64,000 nt of DNA from Chitinophaga agri (lineage in GTDB: Bacteria; Bacteroidota; Bacteroidia; Chitinophagales; Chitinophagaceae), in the NCBI RefSeq assembly GCF_010093065.1, contig NZ_CP048113.1:2294001-2358000 (forward strand), read 5' to 3'. The position numbers and the translations under genes were made by a program. Positions 8,241-16,510 of this stretch are shown one piece after another (positions within the stretch are counted from its first letter, which is position 1; every line of letters begins with the position of its first letter). The notes beneath the pieces were generated by a model. That model did no database searches. It saw only the letters and a program-made list of their open reading frames with translations, and was not told the origin of the DNA.

Positions 8241-8266
8241 GCCCCGGACATTGCTCCGGGGCTTTA
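8241..8266 (+). terminator. Intrinsic terminator after the tRNA cluster
   Basis: The 8-bp GC-rich stem GCCCCGGA (8241-8248) with TCCGGGGC (8255-8262) has a 6-nt loop. A TTTATT run follows. It closes the Leu-Ser-Ser tRNA transcript. Confidence 0.8.
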
Positions 8267-8420
8267 TTATTGCTATGCGTCCGGTAATTTCGCTGTCCCG
8301 ATTGTCTCACTCACGGACCATCCTGTCCGGTTCACGGACCTCGTGCTTGTTTGCAGGCACCTTTACGGAATATCTTTACATCATCAATCATAACAACAAC
8401 ATTCACACAAAAACATACAC

Positions 8421-8849
8421 ATGAAAAAGCATTTCATACTTACAATAACCCTGGTTGCCGGCCTTGCCGCATTACTGATATCCGGACGGGCCAGCGCGCA
8501 GCAGGCAGCAGTTAAACGTACGGATCTGCAGCGGCATGACCTGAGTACACCAGGCAAAGAAACGGTGCAGGCACGTATTGACTTTGCCCCTGGCGCAGCA
8601 TTTGGTAAACACAAGCATCCGGGAGAAGAGATCATTTATGTGATAGAAGGCGCTCTTGAATATGAGGTTGAGGGCAAGGCTCCAGTGGTACTGAAAGCCG
8701 GAGATGTATTATTCATTCCTGCGGGAACCATACATGCTGCCAGAAACGTTGGCAACTATAATGGAGCAGAACTGGCTACCTATGTAGTTGAGAAAGGAAA
8801 ACCATTAGTAGTGATGGATACTACAGCAGTATCCGGTAAACGTCCCTGA
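8421..8849 (+). CDS. Secreted cupin-domain protein
   Basis: A 142-residue protein with a clear signal peptide (cleavage after ASAQQ, about residue 28). The rest is one cupin_2 barrel. Motif 1 is present as HKHPGEEIIYVIEGALEYEVEG, split here only by ordinary spacing, and motif 2 as KAGDVLFIPAGTIHAARNVG. The His pair of motif 1, its Glu and the motif 2 His can bind a divalent metal. The protein is periplasmic or secreted. Known relatives include small dioxygenase-like and sugar-binding proteins, and the sequence does not choose among them. A TATCTTTA box at 8371-8378 may be its promoter. No partner genes adjoin it. Confidence 0.8.
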   Translation: MKKHFILTITLVAGLAALLISGRASAQQAAVKRTDLQRHDLSTPGKETVQARIDFAPGAAFGKHKHPGEEIIYVIEGALEYEVEGKAPVVLKAGDVLFIPAGTIHAARNVGNYNGAELATYVVEKGKPLVVMDTTAVSGKRP

Positions 8850-9183
8850 GCCGTTGTCAGGCTGTTGCCCTGGTGTGTTCAATGATAATGAGGCAGCAGC
8901 CTGGTATTAACCGTGCATGCAATTGTACGCAGCCGCCTCCGCGCGGGTTTTATAATTCAGTAAAGAATAGGCAGGTGAAAAAAGTGTAGAACAGGGGACC
9001 TTATATAAACAGGGATGCCGCATTACGGCTGTCAAATCTTATACAGGTTAGGCTAAAATAATGTAGCTTAGATCACGCTTATCAAATAGCACCTGACCCG
9101 ATACCTGTTAAATATATGCGCCATCAGTTCCCTACGATGCGATATGCAGTGGCGGTTTATGTTGCTTTTAGCGCGCACTTCAT
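8850..9183. other. Intergenic region
   Basis: This 334-base gap holds a 10-bp hairpin (8859-8868 with 8893-8902, one wobble) just after the cupin gene. It lacks a T run, so it is only a possible terminator. I see nothing else. Confidence 0.5.
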
Positions 9184-9738
9184 ATGAAAAAATATCTTCT
9201 GTTTATACTCATTACAGCGCTGGGGGCACATTGCACCCACCCGGAAAACGTGCCCGGACAATCGGCAAGCGCGAGCGCCACGATCTCAGATACAATACAG
9301 GTTGCTGACCTTAATACTAATAGTATTTCAGGAACGAACACTTCCAGTAAGATCAGAGATACGGGCATTCTTATCAATGACACGATCCCGATCGCACTGG
9401 GGATATTTACAAAAGACGCTGCGGAAAGTAATATTGATAACAACGACCCGCTGGCCATTGAAATAAAGAAATGGAGACTGGACACCACTCAGATCAAAAG
9501 TATACTCAAAGGCTTTAAACCAGTGAACGGCCCTGATATTCATTATCGTTACCTTACTTTTTACCCTCAGATGAGCGGAGAGGTAACGATCAACGGGAAA
9601 GTCTACCGGATGAATATCAATGCTGGTTCCTACTTCTTCCTGACAAATAAGGATACCTCCTATTTATTCGGAGATGAAACAAAGCGATTCAGAAAGCTCT
9701 TTCTGACCGGAGCAGATGAGGAGCGCTATGACAATTGA
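9184..9738 (+). CDS. Hypothetical exported protein, possible lipoprotein
   Basis: A 184-residue protein I do not recognise. Residues 1-17 form a hydrophobic signal ending ITALGAHC. The Cys could be lipidated, but His at -1 is unusual for a lipobox. A low-complexity Ser/Thr/Asn linker follows (about 25-70). The C-terminal part (about 95-184) looks like a compact beta domain with FYPQMSGEVTINGKVYRM and a charged end. No catalytic motif is visible. It is the last gene before msrA, 127 bases away on the same strand, and appears to be a single gene. Confidence 0.7.
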   Translation: MKKYLLFILITALGAHCTHPENVPGQSASASATISDTIQVADLNTNSISGTNTSSKIRDTGILINDTIPIALGIFTKDAAESNIDNNDPLAIEIKKWRLDTTQIKSILKGFKPVNGPDIHYRYLTFYPQMSGEVTINGKVYRMNINAGSYFFLTNKDTSYLFGDETKRFRKLFLTGADEERYDN

Positions 9739-9865
9739 GTAACTGGCATCAAATTATTATTGACAGACTGGCAGAATCAGTACTAATCAGGCCGCAAACT
9801 GCTAAATTGGCCGTCCATATTTCCCTGGCATAAATGATGCTGCTAATACTAATAAAACGAAGATT

Positions 9866-10372
9866 ATGTCAAATCAAACTGCAATATTAGCCGGTGGATG
9901 TTTTTGGGGAGTTGAAGAACTCATCCGTGCAGTCCCTGGTGTGATCAAAACCAGGGTTGGATATACCGGGGGGGAAGTGCCTAATGCCACCTATCGCAAC
10001 CATGGTTCCCATGCTGAAGGTATCAAAATTGAGTTTGACCCGAATCAGCTGTCTTATCGCCAGCTGCTCGAGTTCTTCTTTCAGATCCATGACCCTACCA
10101 CACTGAACAGGCAGGGAAATGATATAGGTACTTCCTACCGCTCGGCTATCTTCTACCTGAACGATGAACAGAAAGACACTGCAACAGCGCTCATCAGTGA
10201 ACTGAATGCAGCTCATATATATGGCAAACCGATCGTTACCCAGGTAGTACCTGCAGCCGAATTCTGGGATGCAGAAGAAGAGCACCAGGACTATCTGCAG
10301 AAACATCCTTTCGGATATACCTGTCACTTTATCCGTCCGGAATGGCAGTTAAAGACCAGTGACGCAAAATAA
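9866..10372 (+). CDS. msrA: Peptide-methionine (S)-S-oxide reductase
   Basis: A 168-residue MsrA that reduces methionine-S-sulfoxide in proteins using thioredoxin. The catalytic motif GGCFWG is near residue 10 with its reactive Cys. The family motifs [26 protein letters not shown] and [10 protein letters not shown] follow in order. The usual VCSG segment before HAE is replaced by RNHGS, so the common resolving Cys there is absent. A Cys near the C-terminus (FGYTCHF) could serve. There is no signal peptide, so it is cytoplasmic. No msrB is fused or adjacent. A strong terminator follows, so it is probably transcribed alone. Confidence 0.93.
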   Translation: MSNQTAILAGGCFWGVEELIRAVPGVIKTRVGYTGGEVPNATYRNHGSHAEGIKIEFDPNQLSYRQLLEFFFQIHDPTTLNRQGNDIGTSYRSAIFYLNDEQKDTATALISELNAAHIYGKPIVTQVVPAAEFWDAEEEHQDYLQKHPFGYTCHFIRPEWQLKTSDAK

Positions 10373-10413
10373 TCAAATAATATGACCGCCTGGCGGATCA
10401 CTTTCTTATCAAG

Positions 10414-10443
10414 GCAGCCTGTTCATACAGGCTGCTTTTTTTT
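10414..10443 (+). terminator. Intrinsic terminator after msrA
   Basis: An 8-bp stem, GCAGCCTG (10414-10421) with CAGGCTGC (10428-10435), is followed by eight T. Confidence 0.9.
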
Positions 10444-10593
10444 ATTCGCAGCACCTACCCTGACTCACTGATACACATCTTCCGGCAGCAGCACCACAGC
10501 ACTCACTGCAACGTTCTGAAATTACTTTCCGCTGTGCACAACGGCTTGCTATTTTGGAAAACAATATTCTTTCCTTCGTATAGCTGATCAAAT

Positions 10594-10601
10594 TACTTTT
10601 G
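10594..10601 (+). promoter_or_regulatory. Candidate -7 promoter box for the protease gene
   Basis: TACTTTTG matches TAnnTTTG exactly. No good TTTG sits 19-21 bases upstream. If used, the 5' leader of the protease gene would be about 160 bases. The rest of the gap 10444-10766 shows nothing further. Confidence 0.4.
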
Positions 10602-10766
10602 TTCTAACGTCAACCTATATACATGCTTATCGTCGGAACCATGAGCGCACCACTCTCATTAACAGCAACGGAAACCTGTTACGGTGACTAAACTGTATAT
10701 CAATTAACAATAGCATCAGTCATCTGTTCAGCAGACATTTTTCTAACTATAAAAACCCCTTCTTTT

Positions 10767-11954
10767 ATGAAAATGAAGACCTATCTGGCACTGTTGGGCA
10801 TTGTTTTGTCCACCCTGTTCTTTACCTATTCCTGTTCTGAAAAAGCACAGGACCTGCCCCGCAAACATTCCGGCGTGGAAACATTCACTGAACGCGATGC
10901 TAATCCGCAATGGCAGGCCATTCAGTACTACAACAGGATCAACGAATCATTTGGCTTATCCGGCGACAAAGACAACAGCGCAGCAATCGCCAGCCTGCCT
11001 GACTACTATGGCGGTGCATTCATCAATGAGCAGAACAAGCTGGTGGTGTATGTAACCGGAGATCTCGCTACTGCCAGCGAGAAAATCGCGACCATTACCG
11101 GCAGTAAAGAAGTGATCGTTCGTGCCGCGAAATACTCTTATAAAGAGCTGACCGGTATTATGAACAATCTGAACAGGATTAAACAACAGGAAGCAGGCAG
11201 AGTAGCTATTTCCGACTTTACTACCTGGTACCTGTCAGATGCAGAGAACAAAATAGTGGTAGAACTGGAAAACTTCAGTGATGACAAGATCAAAGCATTT
11301 AGAAGCAATATCCTGCATTCAGCCGCTATTGAATTCAGGAGATCAAACGGCAGGATCAAGCTGGAAGCGACACTGGATCCCGGATGTAAGGCAGCGGTGA
11401 ACAGCACCGGTACCAGCTACGGCTCCTTCAGCTTCAGAGCAAGACGTACCTCGGACTCTAAGAAAGGAGTGGTAACAGCAGGACACGTCGTATCTGTTGG
11501 TGATGCGCTGTATTACAGCGGTACGGTGATCGGTAACTGTTCCCAGTCTAACAATTCCGGTTCAGTGGATGCTGCCTTCGTTCCTGTGAACGACACCACC
11601 AACTATACCCCCAGCAATACACTGTGCGGCACGGCTACCATACTATCTGTTTCTACCAGCCTACCGGGAACAGGTACACTGGTGAACCTGAGGGGCGCCA
11701 CCACGGGCACATCTTCCGGCAATATCATCAGCACCAATGCCAGCACAACCAACGCCTCTGGTGTTGTCTTTACGAACCTGACCAGCGCAGACTATACCAG
11801 TGACGCCGGCGATAGTGGTGGCATCATTTATACATACGTAAGTGCAACCAACACCCGCTTTACTGTTGGAATACATAAAGGCGCGAATGCCACCACCAAA
11901 TTTTTCACCAAAGCAGGCCTGGCATTATCCACCTTAGGAGTTGCCCGATACTAG
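10767..11954 (+). CDS. Trypsin-like (S1 clan) serine protease, lipoprotein
   Basis: A 395-residue protein with a signal ending FFTYSC, so Cys23 is a likely lipidation site. Residues about 25-200 form a pro-region like that of streptogrisin-type proteases, with a helical section (NNLNRIKQQEAG). The catalytic domain shows all three triad motifs: His240 in TAGH, Asp268 in SVDAAF and Ser350 in GDSGG. Cys residues in the domain could form disulfides. The enzyme should cut proteins outside the cytoplasm after removal of its pro-part. The next gene encodes an Ig-like lipoprotein 54 bases on. Sub-family assignment (S1 versus S1E-like) is by motif style only. Confidence 0.85.
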   Translation: MKMKTYLALLGIVLSTLFFTYSCSEKAQDLPRKHSGVETFTERDANPQWQAIQYYNRINESFGLSGDKDNSAAIASLPDYYGGAFINEQNKLVVYVTGDLATASEKIATITGSKEVIVRAAKYSYKELTGIMNNLNRIKQQEAGRVAISDFTTWYLSDAENKIVVELENFSDDKIKAFRSNILHSAAIEFRRSNGRIKLEATLDPGCKAAVNSTGTSYGSFSFRARRTSDSKKGVVTAGHVVSVGDALYYSGTVIGNCSQSNNSGSVDAAFVPVNDTTNYTPSNTLCGTATILSVSTSLPGTGTLVNLRGATTGTSSGNIISTNASTTNASGVVFTNLTSADYTSDAGDSGGIIYTYVSATNTRFTVGIHKGANATTKFFTKAGLALSTLGVARY

Positions 11955-12008
11955 GCAAATAGTGTTGAAAGGATATTTTTCGTAATATAGTCGTCAAATT
12001 ACCTGCTT

Positions 12009-12515
12009 ATGCGTATTTCACTGTATTACTTAATTGTCCCTGCGTTCATCCTTGGTAGTTGCGGTACTGGTACTAATTCCGGCTCCAATGTGCCGGCTGA
12101 CAGCACCTCCGCAGACACCATTAATCATGCTGCTATGCAAACACCTGCTCCCTCTAACACACCCGGCATCTCCGACAGTATTACCATGACGGTAACGCCT
12201 GTAACTTTTAAAGCCGGGAAAGTCGGGAAAGCTAAACTGACCATTACCAACAATGCTGCACAGGAGATCTCCTTCGGTGATCCCTACAAAGTAGAGTTCA
12301 ACAATGGCGGTAACTGGGATAAAGTCACCATGTTTGACAGCGTGATGTTCACGGCTATGATGCATTCCGTAGCGCCAGGCAAGTCCCAGGACTTCAATAT
12401 TGATCTGCAGCCAATGCCGCATGATTATCAACCCGGCGACTATCGCATATTGAAAGGTGCTCAGGCGGGTGATCAACCGGTGCAGCTGACTGCTACATTT
12501 TCCGTAGGAAAATAA
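12009..12515 (+). CDS. Lipoprotein with a bacterial Ig-like domain
   Basis: A 168-residue lipoprotein with lipobox ILGSC (Cys17) and a Ser/Thr/Pro-rich linker to about residue 60. The remainder is one beta-sandwich with KLTITNNAAQEISFGDPY, a Trp-containing strand (NGGNWDKV), a PGKSQ turn and YQPGDYRILKG. This order resembles the Ig-like (Big_14 / BsuPI-type) domain found in some peptidase-associated and surface proteins. It lies directly after the S1 protease gene, so a role with that protease (binding or inhibition) is an idea only. A perfect hairpin terminator follows. Confidence 0.7.
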   Translation: MRISLYYLIVPAFILGSCGTGTNSGSNVPADSTSADTINHAAMQTPAPSNTPGISDSITMTVTPVTFKAGKVGKAKLTITNNAAQEISFGDPYKVEFNNGGNWDKVTMFDSVMFTAMMHSVAPGKSQDFNIDLQPMPHDYQPGDYRILKGAQAGDQPVQLTATFSVGK

Positions 12516-12535
12516 CCTGTGTGAAATGTATAAAA

Positions 12536-12573
12536 CGAAAGAGCCGGCAGACGATGATCTGCCGGCTCTTTCG
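12536..12573. terminator. Bidirectional intrinsic terminator
   Basis: A perfect 16-bp stem (12536-12551 with 12558-12573) with a 6-nt loop. It lies between convergent genes, with A-rich and T-rich flanks on the two sides. Confidence 0.88.
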
Positions 12574-12605
12574 TTCTTATAATGATGACTGAAAATAGTC
12601 TCCTG

Positions 12606-13604
12606 TCATACCAGTATCCTGTCTGCCGCAGGCGTCTCTCCCGCCGCAAATGCTGCGATACTACTCAATGTGGTATCTGCTATCTGCGCCAGCGCCTCAT
12701 TTGTTAAGAAAGCCTGGTGACCGGTAACGAGCACGTTCGGAAAACTCATCAGCCGTTGTATCATATCATCTTCGATAATAGCGCCGGAAAGATCATGGAA
12801 GAACAGTTTTTCTTCCTGCTCATAGACGTCTATGCCTAAATAGGCAATTTTACCCGTTTTAAGCGCCTCAATGGCATCTTTGGTATTGATCAGTCCACCG
12901 CGACTTGTATTGATGATAGTGACGCCCTTTTTCATCATTCCGAGGGTATTTTCACTGATCAGGTACCGGTTGTCGGGTGTCAACGGACAATGCAAAGACA
13001 GGATATCGGCCTGCTGCAAGACTGTTTCAAAGGGAGCATAGGTCACACCCAGTTGTGCAAGTCCCTCATCCGGATAGAGGTCGTAGGCCAGGACCTTACA
13101 GCCAAAACCCAGCATGATCCGGGCGAAGGCACGACCGATCTTACCAGTGCCGATCACGCCAACCGTTTTACCGTAGAGGTTAAACCCCAGCAGACCGTTG
13201 AGTGAAAAGTTCTGTTCCCTGACACGGTTGTAGGCCTTGTGCGTTTTTCTGTTAAGGGTTAAGAGCATGGCAACTGCATGTTCGGCCACAGCTTCGGGGG
13301 AATAGGCGGGAACGCGGCATACGCGGATACCCTGTTGCCGGGCTGTGTCGAGGTGTACATTATTGAACCCCGCACAGCGCAGGGCAATGACCTTTACGCC
13401 TTTGGCTGCGAGGGCTTCGATAACTTCAGGGGTCAGGCGGTCGTTGACAAAAACACAGACAGCAAAAGTGTTCTCATCAACGGCGTTGACGATGTGAGGC
13501 CCAAGATGCGTATCAAGGTATTCCAGTTCGAGATTATGATGGGTGTTATGATGATTGAAGAATTGTTTTTCGTAAGGTTTGGCAGAGAAGAAGAGTGTCT
13601 TCAT
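12606..13604 (-). CDS. ldhA: D-lactate dehydrogenase (D-2-hydroxyacid dehydrogenase family)
   Basis: A 332-residue D-isomer-specific 2-hydroxyacid dehydrogenase. It has the substrate-side motif LRCAGFNNVHL, the NAD-binding GTGKIG with Asp at the end of the next strand (YDLYP), and the catalytic Arg in NTSRGGLI. The acidic partner is in GIDVYEQEE, and the His in VTGHQAFLT. These patterns and the length fit fermentative LdhA more closely than SerA, which would carry extra regulatory domains. It interconverts pyruvate and D-lactate with NADH in the cytoplasm. The gene is single and convergent with the Ig-like lipoprotein gene. Confidence 0.9.
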   Translation of the reverse strand: MKTLFFSAKPYEKQFFNHHNTHHNLELEYLDTHLGPHIVNAVDENTFAVCVFVNDRLTPEVIEALAAKGVKVIALRCAGFNNVHLDTARQQGIRVCRVPAYSPEAVAEHAVAMLLTLNRKTHKAYNRVREQNFSLNGLLGFNLYGKTVGVIGTGKIGRAFARIMLGFGCKVLAYDLYPDEGLAQLGVTYAPFETVLQQADILSLHCPLTPDNRYLISENTLGMMKKGVTIINTSRGGLINTKDAIEALKTGKIAYLGIDVYEQEEKLFFHDLSGAIIEDDMIQRLMSFPNVLVTGHQAFLTNEALAQIADTTLSSIAAFAAGETPAADRILV

Positions 13605-13956
13605 GAGATCGGGTTTGAGTGTGCGGTATAAAGGTAAGGAGAATTTGAGCTTCCCCGTGTGATTGTTGTCATGAGTTGGGGATGATAGCTGTCATAGGAG
13701 TTGTAGGTTATGCTCCATAAAGGTAACGGTATCCGGAACGCTCATCCGCTCTAATGATCTCAGGTGAGCGACTATACCGCCCCGGCAGGTGTTCTGGTTA
13801 GGCTGGAATTTGTTTTCCGGACGATGTCATATAGTATCCGGTTAAACTGCGGATAGTGATTGTAATGGATGCAGGGGAACAGATAATGGGCTGTATGATT
13901 GCTGAAGCCCCAGGGATGAAATTAGCTGTTGCAATAAATGAATGATGCTTATCGTC
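13605..13956. other. Intergenic region
   Basis: This 352-base gap lies between the D-lactate dehydrogenase start and the kinase stop, both on the minus strand. It should carry the dehydrogenase promoter. I see only a short inverted repeat near 13739-13770 (CGCTCA and TGAGCG) and no exact promoter box or coding frame. Confidence 0.4.
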
Positions 13957-16221
13957 CTATTGATACACCGTATCGATCTTAAAACTCAGATAGAGCTGAA
14001 CGCCTGTATTCCCATCAATACGCAGATCGCCGTCCAGCTGTGCACTCAATACATCGATCAGTTCAAAACCGAGTGACCGGCGGGATTTCAGATCAAAGTC
14101 TGGCGGCAGACCTACACCATTATCTTTCACAGCAAAAAACAGTTGATCATCTTCTATGACCAAACTCACTTCAACGAGCCCGCGCCGGGTATCCGGAAAT
14201 GCATATTTAAAGACATTTGTCACGGCTTCATTCAATATCAGTCCAAGCGGAATAGCAACGCCTACATCCAGCTCCACATCCTCTACATTGAGATTAAAGC
14301 GAACACGTTCACCGGAGCTGAAACTGTCTCTCAGATAATCCAGGACCTCATAAATGTATGTTTTAATATTAACGAGTCCCTGTTCCTCTGTCTGGTATAA
14401 CTTCTGATGTATAAGCGATATTGATTTTAGTCGGTGCTGACTGTCGTTGATAGCGCGGATAGCGTCCTCGTTACTCAGATATTTGCTTTGAGAGTTGAGC
14501 AGGCTCATTGTCAGCTGCAGATTATTCTTTACCCGGTGATGTATCTCTTTTATCAGGAATTCCTTCTCATACAGCAGTTTGTTCTTTTCTCCGAGTGCTC
14601 TTTCGAGAGAATTATTAGCATCACGTATTTCGGTCTGCTGATGCTGGAGCAGCTTATTTGTTTTGATCTTGCTCCAGTATCTGTTCAGTAATAATCCCAG
14701 CAGTAACGCCAGCACTATACAACCAGCCATGATCACGTTTCTGACCAGTGTCGCTTTTTCAAGTGTTTTCTCCTGAAGCGCACCTTGTTTTCTTAACAGC
14801 TGATTATCTTTTTCCTTACTGGCCACATCAAACTTTGCCTGCATCTCCTCCGCCTGTTTTACTTTTTCCAAAGTAAAAGCGGAGTCGGTGAGTTCGTTAT
14901 AACGTTGAAGGTGCCGGAGGGCGGACAGCATATTCCCATTGGCAGAATCCAGTCTGGATTGCAGCAGGCTGATGTCCCGGGTCGTTTTCAGGTTCCAGTG
15001 TCTGGGAACATGTGTCACCATGCGGTCAAGGTAGACAGCTGCCTTCTTAAATTGCTGACGATCGAAGTAGAACTGGGTGATCTTGGCGAGGTTCCGGTTT
15101 ATATCTGTTCCGTCATCCAGTTCGTCTACATATTGCATATAGTAAGATTCCGCACGGGGATAGTCTTTTAATGCCAGGTAACAGTCAGCGATCGAGAATG
15201 AAAGGTCTATCTTTTCATTTTTACTTATCGGTGGTCTTTTCTCTTTCACCAATAGTAAATACTTTAACGCTTCGTCAACTTTATGGTCTTTGAGCAGTTG
15301 ATCTGTCAGTTCACTAAGTATATGATAAGTTAATGCAGCAGCGGGATTATGGAGCTGAAGAAGTAATGACTGTTTTAAATAATACTGGCTTTTGGCGTAA
15401 TCGTTAGCACCCTGATAAGCGGTAGCAAGTCGCCAGTACAGAAAACCGAGCATATTATAGTCACCCGCCTTTTCCGCGCTCTCTATAGCCGCCATCGCAT
15501 ATTGCTGTGCCTTGGCAAAATCTCCTTTCCAGTGTGTTACAGCCGACAGCAGATCATACGTATAATAGATCCTTTCATACTTCAGTTCCTTGTATATAGA
15601 CAGGGCTACATTGAGTTCCTGTTCGGACTGTTCGTATTTTCCCTGATTCAGGTGTACATCTCCAATTTCTTTGAGGGTTTCCGCTTCCTTCAGGCGGTTC
15701 TTCAGGGATTTGTACAAGGCCATTGCGTTTTCCAGGTAAGTCAATCTGGCCGTATTGTCCCCGTCATTCTTAGACATTTCTATCCAGAGAGTGGCTTCCT
15801 GTTCTTTATTGCCTGTCTCTTTACAAAATGTAATTCCACTCAGAAAAGCCGCCCTCGCCTTTTCGGGAGAGCCGTTGTGGTAATGGAGGCTCCCCCAGCT
15901 CATGGCCATGTCCGGCTTCAGTTCACCCAGCTTTCGCTGCACAATGATCTTTTCTGCCTCGCTGAAATATTTTGTGGCACTGTCAATATCTTCTTTGACG
16001 CTCCCGGGTTTATCCTCCCAGTGTTGTCCCAGTGTGATAAAGATCTTTGCTTTTATAGCATCCTGAGGATGCGTATAAAGCAGGCGTTGCAACTCGGACA
16101 TCGGCAAGGCGTAAAAGTCCGCGACAGTCATGCGGCTCACATCCTGCGCCACACTTGACAAATTAGCAAGCAGGAACAGGATGACCATCCGGAAAACGGT
16201 CATAATTATCTTGTGATGCAT
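13957..16221 (-). CDS. TPR-containing sensor histidine kinase (HisKA_2 family)
   Basis: A membrane kinase with a signal peptide ending SSVAQ. TPR-type helical repeats fill about residues 40-470. A coiled coil, one membrane span (ATLVRNVIMAGCIVLALLLG) and a second coiled coil follow. The kinase core has the H box KEIHHRVKNNLQ, the N box LILNEAVTNVFKYAF and the G box DNGVGLPPDF. The TPR part would be periplasmic and the kinase part cytoplasmic. I prefer the ATG at 16221 because an earlier in-frame ATG at 16305 would place 28 polar residues before the signal. No response regulator adjoins it. It resembles the kinases at 1-1996 and 40195-42462. Confidence 0.9.
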   Translation of the reverse strand: MHHKIIMTVFRMVILFLLANLSSVAQDVSRMTVADFYALPMSELQRLLYTHPQDAIKAKIFITLGQHWEDKPGSVKEDIDSATKYFSEAEKIIVQRKLGELKPDMAMSWGSLHYHNGSPEKARAAFLSGITFCKETGNKEQEATLWIEMSKNDGDNTARLTYLENAMALYKSLKNRLKEAETLKEIGDVHLNQGKYEQSEQELNVALSIYKELKYERIYYTYDLLSAVTHWKGDFAKAQQYAMAAIESAEKAGDYNMLGFLYWRLATAYQGANDYAKSQYYLKQSLLLQLHNPAAALTYHILSELTDQLLKDHKVDEALKYLLLVKEKRPPISKNEKIDLSFSIADCYLALKDYPRAESYYMQYVDELDDGTDINRNLAKITQFYFDRQQFKKAAVYLDRMVTHVPRHWNLKTTRDISLLQSRLDSANGNMLSALRHLQRYNELTDSAFTLEKVKQAEEMQAKFDVASKEKDNQLLRKQGALQEKTLEKATLVRNVIMAGCIVLALLLGLLLNRYWSKIKTNKLLQHQQTEIRDANNSLERALGEKNKLLYEKEFLIKEIHHRVKNNLQLTMSLLNSQSKYLSNEDAIRAINDSQHRLKSISLIHQKLYQTEEQGLVNIKTYIYEVLDYLRDSFSSGERVRFNLNVEDVELDVGVAIPLGLILNEAVTNVFKYAFPDTRRGLVEVSLVIEDDQLFFAVKDNGVGLPPDFDLKSRRSLGFELIDVLSAQLDGDLRIDGNTGVQLYLSFKIDTVYQ

Positions 16222-16510
16222 GTGATGTAAAAGTTTATTAGTCCCCGACCCTACGCTGTTAATAGCTGACACTTTTAAATGATTCCAATGGCTGCAATGT
16301 GACAACTCAATGACAATTAATTGTCTGTTTCACGGTTAAAAATATAAAAAAAGATGGCATAAACAACTGATATGCTGGCTTAAAATTTGATGGGCTTTAG
16401 TAACATATTTTGTACCGTTCAAGGGCAGTTAACGCCAGTCCCACATATTAACCTGATATAACCGCTGAATTAAGACAGACACTTATTCATCAAACCCCTC
16501 TTATCATGTC

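Noticed and set aside
7776..8251. Minus-strand ORFs of 126-131 aa across the tRNA region
   Set aside because: They lie antisense to three clear tRNA genes and look like chance translation of structured RNA genes.
12606..13604. The 2-hydroxyacid dehydrogenase as SerA, the target of the Ser-rich leader
   Set aside because: It is 5 kb away on the opposite strand, lacks regulatory domains and reads as LdhA-like.
15502..16158. 218-aa plus-strand ORF antisense to the second TPR kinase
   Set aside because: It is fully inside a well-supported kinase gene. Its composition (many Phe, Cys, Gln) is typical of a shadow frame.
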